The position numbers were made by a program, and so were the translations under genes. Positions 11,965-24,200 of a stretch of 64,000 bases of DNA are shown here, one piece after another (the stretch's first letter is position 1; each line of letters begins with the position of its first letter). Source of the DNA: Amblyornis subalaris (taxonomy: Eukaryota; Chordata; Aves; Passeriformes; Ptilonorhynchidae); the NCBI GenBank assembly GCA_018881555.1, contig JACAXG010000069.1:3271403-3335402 (forward strand), written 5' to 3'. The notes under the pieces are model-generated. The model worked only from the letters and a program-made list of their open reading frames with translations. It was not told the origin of the DNA and ran no database searches.

Positions 11965-14721
11965 GAAGGAATTAGGAGCAGGAAGCCACTGCCATAAGTA
12001 AACATCATGGCTTGAGATTGCTTTGGGTAACTCTAATGAAGGTGACTTTCAGAAGCATTTACATCTGTAATGGAAGGTTTGCAGAGTTTCAGTGCAAGCT
12101 GCACAGTTCAAGGAGAAGCAGTGAAGTGAATTCATGTTCCTTTTATGAAAATCCCATTTCTCTGCCTCTTCTGTAAAATGTCTTAACAATCAGCATAAAA
12201 CACATCTGCCTATATCATTAGAAATGCAAAATTCAACCTTTTACATACGCATATTTCTTTTAAAATTATTTATTTTACAATTTAACTTAATGAAAGCTGT
12301 TGACATAGCCATATCCTCTTTAGGTCTTGTATAGTAGCCTTAAACATTTTGGCCACAAGACATATTAATTGTGTTATTTTAAAAACTGCTTATTATCTTG
12401 GTCATACAGAAAAATGTCCTTCATGTTCAGTAAATTACTCCTTTAGGGAAGTTTTGCTGCTTACCAGTAAACATTTCTCTTGGTAAGTACTCAGGTCACT
12501 GCTGGATATTTTTTTTTACTTTTGATCTCTCTTTATATTTCTAGTCCAAAGAACTAGAATTTTTTCTCTGCTCATATCTAGCATCTTCAAACTCTTAAAG
12601 GTCTGTTTACTTTCTGTATGTGGTGCATATTAATCAATGTTCATTTGTCTTTGATTCTTCAAATCTGTGTAAATTTAGATGATTAAGCAATATAATATGT
12701 TGTTTGTTATGATAGAATCAATTTCTCTCAACTTTGAATTAGATTATAGTCCAAGCCTGTCACCCAGGCTCTAATTATAATCAAATAAGTAAAATAAGAA
12801 CCCGGGAGGATTTATAGTTAACTGCTGTCTGCCAGGTCCTGCACCTTTGCTTCGACTGAGGAAGGAGTCACAGCACCTGGATTAGATTGGATGCCTAGGC
12901 TTTCAGATGCTGAAGTTAAAAGTGTTGAATTCTAGCCTTGCTGCATTTCGTTTGGAATTGCTTACGGTTCCATGGAAAAAAACTGTGGACACTCAGGATG
13001 AAAATGTCCATCTGAGGCTCCTTATTTTTCTTTGTATCTGGTTGGCTTTTTTTAAAAGTCTTAGAGTACAGTTACTATGTTGCTTCTTCTACCATCATTT
13101 CTGAATTAAGATTATAGTCCTTTATGACTTTTTCACGAGGTTCTAATCCTCTGTTCTATCTTGTTTCTGTTCTCTATAATCTCCTAATTTGTCTCAAAAC
13201 TGCAGCACGAAAATGTAGCAAAAGTCCAGCAAATGCTGAGTAGAATGAATAATCCCTGTTCTATATAATACCTCTTAACTTTGCCAGGCATCAGATTTGT
13301 TTTGTCACTTTGTAACCCACACTCACTTTTTCATCACTGCAGGCCCAGTCCCCTTTTCTTTAGAAACACCATCTAGTCGGTTATGTCAAAGCTCATATTT
13401 ATGCATTTTCTATCTTCTTCAAGAAGGTGGCTTGTTGCACTCACCTGTATTAAATTCCATCTCATTGATTTCAGATTGTTCCATCAGTCTAACAAAACCA
13501 CTTAGAACTCTGATCCTGTTCTCTGAAATTCTTGCAAATACTTCCTTTCAGCATGGTGTCTACAAAATTGATCCATTTTTCTCATTCTGTCATCCAAATC
13601 ATTAATACAGCAACAAATGGAATTGACACCCTATATTCAGAATGCCTTTCTAACTTCAGTGAATCAATCCTAGCTAACCTGAGAGTAAATTTAAATTTAA
13701 ATTTAAATTTTTAAATTTTTTTTTTTTTAGAATCTCCTCTGCATATTTACTTTGCTGCTATATAGAAAATTCCTTTAACATGTTAATCTGACTAAAGTCA
13801 AGAGGAATGTCAGTAATTTCCTCCCCTGTACCTGCCAGGTTATTTAGGCTATCAATGAAGGCAACCAAATTGGTCTGACAGTCTTTGTTATTGATGTAAC
13901 AATGTCAGTAGCACTCTTCAGGTGTTATATATTTCCAAGCATTAAGTGGACTTATTTGCCTGTAATTCCTCAGCTTCTGCTTTTAACTTTTAATGTATCC
14001 TATGCTTTCCTGTGTTTAAATTCTTGGGTACCTACTCTACAAGTGCTCAAAAGTTATTGCTAATGGTTTAGAGATTACTTCAACAGGTTCTTTAATGCCT
14101 TAAAAAGAATCAGGCTCTGCTGACTTAAATATGTCTATAGATTTCCTGGACATTCATTAACATCTTTGCTATTTTGACATGCATTTCTCTCCTGTTATTA
14201 ATCTTGCATTATGCGTGAGAACAAATCTTTACTTTAAAGAATAAATAAGCTATTAACTATGATATAGCAAACACTTAGACTTTGTCAGGCCATCAGTACA
14301 GATGAGTTTCAGCTTATTTCTAATGCATATATAGAATTTGTATTTGAATTTTCTTTTTTTTTAACACCCTCTCCCAAAGCTGCTCATAGCTTTGTTCCAC
14401 GGAAAACACCTTTCTGCTTATTGCTCATCACTTGAGGGCATTTATGCAAAAGCAGTTACTGTGTGGATATATTCTACTTTTTGGCTACTCTGGAAAACAA
14501 ACATGGGAGCTAAGAACTTTCATTAAGCTACACCAGAATCCCCATGATGCACTACCTAAATTAGGAACAAGTTTATGTCTTTAGAGACAAAAATGCCAAC
14601 TCTGTGCTGTATTTAATTTCCCAACTAACAACTGTTTGCCTGAGTGACTGACAGTCACCTCATCTGCTATTTTGTGAAGCAATATGCAATTTTTACTGTA
14701 AAAAGACCCTATCTACCAAAT
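11965..14721. other. Intronic DNA with an AT-rich low-complexity patch
   Basis: No gene or transposon recognised. The stretch 13688-13728 is a low-complexity run of TAAATT units merging into a T tract, noted separately. Short open frames near 13300-13700 show no domain and no conserved splice context. Confidence 0.55.
13688..13728. repeat. (TTTAAA)n-like low-complexity AT run
   Basis: Repeated TAAATT units followed by a T homopolymer of about 12 bases. It is a simple AT-only repeat inside the intron with no further inferred function. Confidence 0.8.
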
Positions 14722-15808
14722 CTAAGACTCATAGGATGGTTTGGATTTGAAGGAGCCTTCAAGATCATCTAGTTCACACCCTGCTCCATGGACAGGAACA
14801 CTTTCCACTAGGTCGGGTTGCGCAGCCTGGCCTTAAACATTTCCAGGGATGGAACATGCACAACTACTCTGGATGCCTCAGCACTCTCGCAGTAAAGAAT
14901 TTCTTCCTAACATCCCATCTAAACCCACTTCCTTTCAGTTTGAAGCCATTCCCACTTGCCTGTCGCGTCACTACATGCTCTTCTAAAAAGTCCCTCTCCA
15001 TCTTCCTTGTAGGCTCCCCTCAGGTATTGGAAGGCCACAATTAGGTCACACTGAAGCCTTTTTTCCAGGCTTAACAAACCAGTTCTCTCAGTCTTTCCTC
15101 CAGGCTGAGAAGTGCTCCATCCCTCTTATCAATTTGGTGGCCTCCCCTGGATTTTCTCCAACAGGTTGATGTCATTCCTATTCTGGGGACCTCAGAGATG
15201 GATGCAGGACTGCAGGTGGGGTCTCACCAGAGCAGAGCAGAGCAGAGCAGAGCAGAGCAGGGGGACAGAATCCCCTCCCTCTCCCTGCTGGCCACGCTGC
15301 TTTGGATACAGCCCAGGACACATTTGGCTCTCTGGGCTGTGAGTGCACATGGCTGGGTCATGTCTAGCCTCTCATCCACCAGCACCCGCAAGTCCTTCTC
15401 GGCAGGGCTGGTCTGATCTGTTCATCCCCAGCCCATGTTGATAGTGGGGATTGCCCCAACCCAGGTCCAGTACTTTGCGCTAGGTCTTGTTAAATTACAT
15501 GGGCCCACTTCTCCAGCTCGTCGAGGTCCCTCTGGATGGCATCCTATCCTTCAGGTGTGTCAACAGCACCGCTCAGCTTGGGGTCATCTGCAAATTTGCA
15601 AAGGGTGCATTCGATCCCTTTGTCTGTGTCATTGATGAAAATATTAGATAACACTGGTCCCAGTACAAACCTCTGAGGGCACCACTTGTCACTGATGTCC
15701 ATTGGGACTCTAAGCCCTTGACCACCACCATCTGGAAGTGACTATCCAACCCATTCCTTATCCCTCTGACAGTCCAATCCTCAAATCCATCAAATTTAGA
15801 CAGACTTA
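14722..15808 (-). mobile_element. CR1 LINE fragment, 5'-truncated, minus strand
   Basis: About 1.09 kb of a chicken-repeat-1 non-LTR retrotransposon in reverse orientation. The 3' terminus is at the low coordinate: GGATGGTTTGGATTTGAAGG, followed by the GACCTTCAAGATCATCTAG-type block usual at avian CR1 ends. Further in are the blocks AGTAAAGAATTTCTTCCTAA, TGGGGTCTCACCAGAGCAGA and TCCCTCTGGATGGCATCC, and the copy stops near 15808 at AAATTTAGACAGAC. In full CR1 this part encodes the later reverse-transcriptase and C-terminal region of ORF2. Here it is riddled with stops and indels, so it is a dead copy. It contains a pentanucleotide expansion at 15228-15260. It lies head-to-head with the next CR1 copy. 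Confidence 0.93.
15228..15260 (-). repeat. (CAGAG)n pentanucleotide expansion inside CR1
   Basis: About 6.6 copies of CAGAG on the + strand, within the minus-strand CR1 fragment. CR1 consensus has only one or two AGAGCAGAG-like motifs here, so the run is a local slippage expansion after insertion. Confidence 0.9.
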
Positions 15809-16344
15809 TTTTTTATTAGCAGATATTCTTCACAGAAAAATATGAATGGGTTAAATGCGTTGATACAAATGAATTTTGACTAAGACTAGACAAAATGGTC
15901 GTACTTTGTACATAAATTCTTGGCACAATGTCAAAACTGAGATGACTGACTTCAAAGGCTCTTGCCAAGGGATATCATAAAACAACGATGTGTGGTAGGT
16001 GTGGGCAGGACAACAGGGCCTTGTCTATGTCTGTTGCTCGCTATTCTGAGCAATACTCAGTAGATCTGCATAACTTTATGATTTAACAAAGATAATTCAG
16101 CCAAAATGCTGGAAGACTTTTACATACCTATTATGACAGACTTGATATTGGTGTACATCTCTCATCCTACTATCAATTTTGCCTTCACAAGTTTCTCTGT
16201 GTTGCAGTGCTATAACCTTAGCAGAAATAACCTAAAATAAATAATTTTGGAAAAAATCTACATATGTTTTCTCAAAATATTAATTTCAAAATATCTTAGT
16301 CCTCCTACACATCTCTTTTATTTATGCATTTGTCTGTTCCCTAA
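15809..16344. other. Spacer between the two CR1 copies
   Basis: About 540 bp of AT-rich unique sequence between the 5'-truncated ends of two oppositely oriented CR1 copies. No gene or further repeat recognised. It would form the loop if the shared CR1 sequences paired as an inverted repeat. Confidence 0.6.
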
Positions 16345-18266
16345 ATCAAGTGGGGAAGGCAGGAAACAATCATGGCTGAGCAAGAACCTGCCTCTCAGAC
16401 TGAGGAGTAGGAAAGAAATACACAGCCAGTGGAAGCAGGGACGGGTGACCAGGGAAGAGTACAGGGATATGGTTCAGATATGTAGGAATGGGACAAGGAA
16501 AGCTGAGGCACAGCTGGAACAAAACTTGGCAAGGAATGTGAGAATAACAAGGGATTCTATGAGTACACAGGTCAGAAGAAAAAGCTCAAGGAGAGTGTAC
16601 TCCCTCTGATAAACAAGAAGAGAGCTGGTGACAGCAGATAGGGAGATGACTGAGATGGTCAATGAGTTCTTTGCCTCAGTCTTCACTGTCAGTCAGGCTT
16701 CCCACATCTCTCAAGTCCCTGAGCTCAAGGATTGAAGTCCCTCTTGCTCTAAGTGAAAGGCAGCTTTGGGTCCAGTTGATAAGACTGAATAGCTACAGGG
16801 ACACAGGGCCTGCATCCCAGGGTTCTGAGAGAACTGGCTGATGTTGTTGCCAAGCCACTCTCCATCATATTTGAAAAGTCACAACACTCAAGGGAAGTCC
16901 TTGAGGACTGGAAAAAGGGAAACATCACTCCTGTTTATGAAAAGTGGAGAAAGGGAGATCTAGGGAACTACAGATCAGTAAGCCTCAACTTTGTGCCTGG
17001 GAAGATCATAAAACAGGTCCTCGTGGAAGCAGTGTTAAGGAACATACAAAACAATGCAGAGATCTGAGACAGCCAACACCACTTCACTAAGGGCAAATTG
17101 TGCCTGACCAGTTTGGGGTCCATTTGTGATGGAATGACTTCAGCGGTTGGCAAGTGAAGACTGACAGATGTCACCTACCTAGCTTTCTGTAAGTCCTTTG
17201 ACAGTCACATACAACATCCTGATCTCCAAACTGGAGAGGTATGGGTTTGAAGGGTGAATTACTTCATGGATAAGTAATTGGCTGGCTGGATGCAGGCAGA
17301 GTTGTGGTCAATGGCTCCATGTCCAGGTGAAGGCTGGTGAGGAGTGGTCTCCCTCAGGGCTGTCTTGGGAGCGGGACCCTTTAATGTCTTTATCAATGAC
17401 ACAGACAGCGGGATCGAGTCCACCCTCAGCACGTTTGCAGGTGGCAGAAGCTGAGCAGTGCAGGTGACACAGAAGGATAGGTTGCCATCCAGAGAAGGGA
17501 ACACACAAGAACCTCATAAAGTTCAACAAGGCCAAGTGCAAGTTGTTGCACCTCGGTCAGGGCAATCCTAGATATAAGTACAGACTGGAGGAGAACTCAC
17601 TGAGAGCAGCCCTGCTGAGAAGGTTGGGGTTCTCATGGCTGAAAAGCTGGACATGACCCAGCAATGTGCACAGTCCAGAAAGCTGGTTGTGCCCTGGGCT
17701 GCATCCAAAGCAGCATGGCCGGCAGGGTGAGGGAGGGATTCTGCCACTCTGCTCTGCTCTGGTCAGACCCCACCTTGGCACCTCTGGGCCCTCAACATAA
17801 GAAGGCCATAGACCTGTTGGAACAGCCCAAAGAAGGACCACAAAGATTATCAGGGGACTGGAGCATCTCTCCTGTGAGGATAGGCTGAGAGCTGGAGTTG
17901 CTGATCCTGGAGAAGAGAAGGCTCCAGCAAGACCTTTTAGCAACTTTCCAACACATAAAGGGGGCTTATAAGAGAGCAGGAGAGCAACTTTTTACATGGG
18001 CATATAGTGACAAGGGGGAATGAATTTAGAATAAAAGAAGGAAGTTTTAGATTAGATATTAGGTAGAAATTCTTTACTGTGAGTGTGGTGAGACATTGGA
18101 ACAAGTTCCTTGGGGAGGTTGTGGATGTCCCATTCCTGGAAGTGTTGGATGAGGCTTGAAGCAACCTGATCTAGTGAAAGGCGTCCCTGACCATGGCAGA
18201 GGGGTTGGCATTAGAAGATCTTTAAAGTCCTTTCCAACTCAAACCATTCTATGATACCATGATTCT
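16345..18266 (+). mobile_element. CR1 LINE fragment with decayed ORF2, plus strand
   Basis: About 1.92 kb of a 5'-truncated CR1 retrotransposon. Translated in pieces it gives ORF2 landmarks in order: WKQGRVTREEYRDMV (about 16430-16475), a segment around FTKGKLCLTSLG (about 17085-17120), VFINDTDSGIESTLS (about 17386-17430), and the 3'-terminal block with TTAGATTAGATATTAGG and TTCTTTACTGTGAG. It ends with CATTCTATGATACCATGATTCT, the CR1 3' repeat. The reverse-transcriptase active-site FADD reads as FAGG at 17434-17445 and is followed shortly by a stop, so both catalytic aspartates are lost. Frameshifts and stops occur throughout. It is dead; in life ORF2 supplied endonuclease and reverse transcriptase for target-primed retrotransposition. 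Confidence 0.93.
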
Positions 18267-21200
18267 TTGCATAATTGGTAGAACTATTTGTAGTATTCAA
18301 ACTGAAAAACATGGAGATCTGACCAAATTCATTTTTATACAAAAATCTAATGCCAAAATTTCCAGCATGCACAGGGGATGGGATATTGTTACAAACATTT
18401 CTAAAGGGAAGGATTGTGGAGCTGAAAAAAAAACAGACTTTGTCTGCTTACACAACAATTACATCAGAAGGACCTTCTCCCACAACATAATTTTTTTGCT
18501 GTAAAGCACCCTAAAAGTGTTCTTGCACTGAAAAAGTGCCTGCAGGATGTATTTTGCTGTGTTTCTCTGACCCCATAGTTATATATGTGAGATGGCTGAA
18601 GAAAGCACTGAGCGAAGGCACTTCTTGATGTCTGTCCCTTTTGTCATGGCAAGTTGTTCAAGGTCTCCTTCCTAACATCTTCAGAGAACATCATGTTTCT
18701 GCCATGCAGGGATTCAGATTGTTAAATATCCTTTGCTATTAATCTACAATTATTTGCAGACTTGTCCCTTCAGTGTTTTGGTTTTTTTGTAAGAACTACT
18801 TGGCTATGGGAGGGTTGTAAACCTCCCTATTATCTATATTTGTCAGAAGACCTTGATTTACTTAATGCTGTACCCAAGCAGACATCTCCACTTTTTGTAT
18901 GGCAATTGGTATCAGATTTAATGGGAAAAATTGCATGTTGAACATAAATAAAAGAATTTATTCCACGTAAAAGACTGAGGTCTGGAAAAAAAGAATTGCA
19001 TACCCTTTTTATGAGGCCTACAAATTTGTAAGTCTTATATGCTTTTCTCAGATAAAATTATTGTTGTTTGGCTTCCATCTGCTACATGTTAAATATTCTT
19101 TTTTTGTTATTTCCATCCATCAGTTACAACAAGCTAAATTAAGACTTTCGGCTTGTGCTTATGTGCCCTAAGCTAGACATAATTCTGGCTTGCAGCTAAG
19201 ACACCTGAAATCCCAGAGCAGGCTTTCATCCGAGTACCAGGCAGCTGCAGCCTACTCAGTTATTCCTTCCACTGTCCACTGTGAGGTGACAGAATAATTT
19301 TTTTGGTAGATTTTGAAATCTTGAAAAATACCTGAACAGTTTTGTAGAATGAATATGACATGCTTCTGTCAGTGAAACTATTAAATTCATTTCTTTTATC
19401 CAAAAGTAAATGCAAATGTAGCAATCATTTGTTATAGGTACATAGGACACTGACAGTTCACAGGACATAAACATTCCAATTTCCATGTCAGACAGTGTGT
19501 TTGTTTCTCAAGTCTGGTTTATATCTCAAAGCTGTTTTTATTTATACATTCCTGTGCCAGAGGGACTGGAACAGAGCATCTTGTTTTGAGCAAACTTCCA
19601 CATAAAAGTTTATATATTTGAGGTATTGGCCATTTACACTTGTAAATATCTCAATTTAGTTAAGATGGAGTATATTCTCTGTATTTAAAAACAGAAGACA
19701 GAGAAACAGCCAAAACAAACCAAAAAACCCCCCTCCAAATGAGAAGTGTACTCCTCCAAGAGAATGCAAAGAGTTCTTTGAGTAAGGATTTCTTTTGGGA
19801 ATAGGCTGGGTTTATGACATTTGGGAACCATGAGAAAAATTAATATCTCCTATTTAATTTCTGTTGTGACCTCAGCTTTGAACACATTTTTTGAATGTAA
19901 AGAAACTGCATCAAAGATACATGAAATATTCTCCTACAAAAAATGAAAAAATAAATTAACCAACAGAAAAACTCAAAAGAACCCTGCCTACAAAACCATG
20001 AAATTGACTAATGACCTTGGGCAAGAGGATTTTTTTAGTATTCTCCTGAATTGTGTTATGCATGCAGCCAGCATCTTGCTTGGTTATTTAAATATTGCAG
20101 CATAGTGAACACCCTTTTTGTGTTAAGCAGCTTGCAATGACACTTGAGGTCTTTCCTAAGTGATTGTAGTTCACTTAGACTTAGAGGAGGAGTAGTACAG
20201 ATTATCCCTTCTAATGTGCATGTTTTAAATTGATCAACACTACATTTTAGGAACTGTGACTCTGTCCATTCATTTTGATTCCATTATTCCTGCAGAAATG
20301 CTTCATTTTCCATCCTGACTATCTAACATGGATTTTTCATGTGTTCTCATTTTACGTGTTTTTTTTCAGAACGTTATTTTTAGTGTTTCACAGTAAAATT
20401 GGAGACATTGCTGCTCTTTTTTTACTAAATTGAATGTTGATTTTCTTTACTCCTTTGTCTTGTGTCTCTCAGCCAGCTCTTATTTGATAATGACATTTTA
20501 GGGCTTTTACTTTACTGAACTACTTACTTGTGTTTACTACACAAACATCTGCAATAGCCTGAGATGTTACTTCCCTGCATCACCTATCTTTAGCTGCTCT
20601 TCCTTCATATTGCTGCAATACACAAGTCAGCAGGACAACAGCAGCTCCACCAGCTCCTAGCCCAGATCCATAGTTCATCCTCAGATAAGCTTATATATTG
20701 CTGTGGGTCTAAATTTCTGAGAGACACCATGTTTAGTCTCTTACACTAAACCTCTGGCAGAAAAAGTAGCTAAGTGATCAGGATTTCATGTGTCCAAATC
20801 CTCAAACTTCTTTTTAAAGTTCCAACATTTTAACTGAATAAACTGTGTCAACCAAGCGGTTCACAACTAAGAGGAAAGCAATTACCGAGCTTTGCACATT
20901 TCTTTAGAGTACTTCAGCTGAGTACAAACACTCCTTCATAGTTTTTGTGCAAAAGAAATCTTAGTCTATTTGACCCTATTGAATTGTACATAGCATCCTT
21001 GAAAGTAAAATAAACATCAAGAGTTTGCATTCCGCTTTTATTTTATTACCAGCACTTCAGAATGCTATGAATTGGTGTGTGTGTGTGTATGTATTTTATG
21101 ATGCCTACATAAGCACCCTACATAGCTTATATTTAGCCTTTAGCACAGCTGTTTCTCTCTTGCAGAGATTTGTTCCATATTCAGGTTGTAATAACTATTT

Positions 21201-24200
21201 AATTTACAATTACGCATGAAGTGTCCTCTTTCCCTGAACACAGTAGAAGTGAACAATAGCCAGAGTTCTTCATGTGCATCAGTACATGAAATTCCCCCAT
21301 CTTCCTCCTGCATCTACATCTGGTTCTGGTTTCCTCACTTGTTCCTATTTTGGCCTCAAGAATGAAACAGCTACAAACCTATACTATATTGTAATCCCAT
21401 GTGCTTTGCTCTAGCCTGCTGTCTGGCTTAGTCCTTGGCCTTTACTTCAGTCTTTGCAGCTCTCTTTTTTATTGTCAAGTGTGATGGAGTATGTGACATA
21501 CCATTATGTTAATCACTGTATGTGAATATAAAAAAAAAAAATTTAAAAAAAATTCCTAACTAAAAAAGTGTAAGTAAAACATGAGCAGAAGCATACAGAG
21601 GAAACACAGGATGCCAGTGAAACAGTAAGAATTCATGTAATAACTTCAGTCCTAGCATCCCAGCTGGCTATTCATTGAAGACGGACTACACAGGCTGTTT
21701 ATCAGCAGATATTTAAAGGAGGATAATATAATGCTGCTTTTTTTTACAAAAGACATCTTGGGAGAATCTGTGGAGGTAACTATTAGAATAATGAAACGTT
21801 TCCCATCGAGGCTGAAGTTACCAGTAAGTCAGAGGTGAGGTTTGGTGACATCTTGACATATGAGAAACATGAGGTGTTTTCTACAGAAATATTCCAACCA
21901 GAAGCAGTTCAGTTCAGAGAAAGAACAAAATCTTTCTTCCGTTTTTGTTCTTTCTTACTGAAAGGATGAGCCAGATCACATCAAGATCATTTCAAGGTCA
22001 AATATGTGGATGTTTGATGTCCAAATATCACACACCATGCTGAAGACCCTCAGGAAGCCCTGAAAATGAGAGGCTTGCAGTTCTTCTCATGGCTTGTGGG
22101 CAACATTAGAAAGATGGGATGATTTAGTGTTTGAGTGCATTTAATGTATCTGTGAGAGGTCAAGCGGAGCACAGCTCTAACCATTATATGAGTATTCTAA
22201 TTGACAGTCCAAAGATAGACTCGTAAATCCAGACTGAGGCACTTGAACAACCAAGCTAGTTTAGCAGAACTCAGTACCTGAACTCACAGCTTGGGACAGC
22301 ATGACTCTAAATTCTAGATGTCCTTTCTCTGAAAATTTAATCAACTTTGAAGTGTTGCAGCACAGTATACATTTGCAAACAAACCAAACCAAACCACAAT
22401 CTGTTAGGACACTGCAGTTAACATCTGTCAGTTAACATCTGTGATTTATATAGCAATACTTCAGATTACAAATTAAAACACTTCTCTTCCTCTTGTCCTA
22501 AGTCTGGGAATTAAGAGTTGTGATGTGTTTGCTTTTTCTTTGACCTCTCCAATCAAAGGTGTTAGGCCTCCTGCTCCTCACAATGAGGCCTCGGGACTAC
22601 CTGTGGCACCTTACTCCCTGCCGTGAATTTGAAGTAAGCAGTAAAACTCTGTTACAATTAGGATTAGAGCCCAGGTGTCCTGATGCTTGCAGATTTAACA
22701 GGGCAAGCAACACTGACTGTTTTACCAGTAATTCCTTAGCTAAAAATCTGCACACAGGGAATGAGTATGCAGCATGCCTGACGTATAATTTGAGGGAAAA
22801 GGTGTTTGTACCATCTTTAAGGGTCAGGATAGAGGGCACTGTCCTCAGTTTCCTTCTACACTGGTATAGTGGAGGGGGTCTCTCTTCTCTCAGCCTTTAG
22901 CATTTATACCTGCATTGAAAAGTATTACGTTTTTTTTCTAAAACCCTGAACAAAGGTGAGGGATAGAGGCCTATAGGGGTCAATTTTGCACTACCTATTG
23001 TTTCTCTGCATGAGGGTTTTATAACATAAGTCATTTATTTGATTGGTAGGTATGCTTAAAGTGGTTGGCTAGAAAGCTTTGAACTTCAGTGAAGTAAAAG
23101 AAGCAAGCTGTTCATTTAATCAGCACATTTAATTCATCCTGCTTTGCATGCTGTGCCACACTGTCTTCTTTCCATATAAGGATTCTGTGGTATCTTCCTG
23201 CAGCACCCCTGCCTCTCTTCTGCAAGCAGCCAAAGATGGCTTTGTGCATATTGCTTATATATGCTATAGGCCCAACTCCTTTTTGGTGTGCAATGTAGCA
23301 GCTACCTCCTTCTTGTATATCTCTTCTTTTCAGGTGAGTTGTTTATATTCAAGGTTGCTTCTTTTTTTGCTTTCCACACTGACTGAGACCATGATCTTAA
23401 TTTATCTTGCTTTTAAATATTTATCTTTGCACTCTGTGACTAAGTGGGAAGTGAATCAGCAAACTGAGTTTTGGTTATATTAAGAATTTATATCATTTTT
23501 AGTAGTCTTCTGCCTTTAGATATTTCATTTTGTTTATTACTGGTTATTCATCAGATTTGTCTTTAAGCAGCCATTGTTTAGAATGCAATGAGGATTTTCT
23601 AATGCTATGCAAAAATTTTAGAAAAACCTTCAAAGATAAATTGAGGAGAGGGAAGAAAGATTTTCTAATTTAACGGTCATATTGTATTAAGAAAAAATAT
23701 AGCATATTTGTTCCGGGATTTAGTAAGATTAGGGCTATTTGTTTTTTTGTCTCAGATTCACTCACTCACACATGAGACATAAATATGTAACGTGTAATTT
23801 GCAAAAAATTAATAGGACCTTTTGTGTCACTTTCAGTAGTCTCTATTTTGTTTTAATCTGCTTTACCTTCTTATTCTAAATTATTTAAGGACAGTGAGGC
23901 ACATCAGCCTTCAGAGATTTTCTACCACAAATGTTAGAAAAGGTAGTTGATTATCACTTAGCATCTCTTCGTGCATGCCCCTCTTTACTCAAATGGACGG
24001 CTTTCAAATAACTCATAATTTCCTTCAGTCACATCCCCCCTTCCATTCTAAGTCCTTCCCCTCCCAGATGTCCAGAGGATAGAAGTTAAAATTTTTTAAC
24101 AGAATGATTGATGTATTCAGCACTGCTGTGACAAATGGCAAAAGAATATAGATTTAAACCTGGTTGTTCAAATTATCTTCTCTTCTTTCATGTGGCAGAC

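Noticed and set aside
22640..22720. Possible MIR-like SINE piece (GGATTAGAGCCCAGGTGTCC)
   Set aside because: Only one short stretch resembles the tRNA-derived SINE core, with no supporting flanking match. Below the level at which I would call it.
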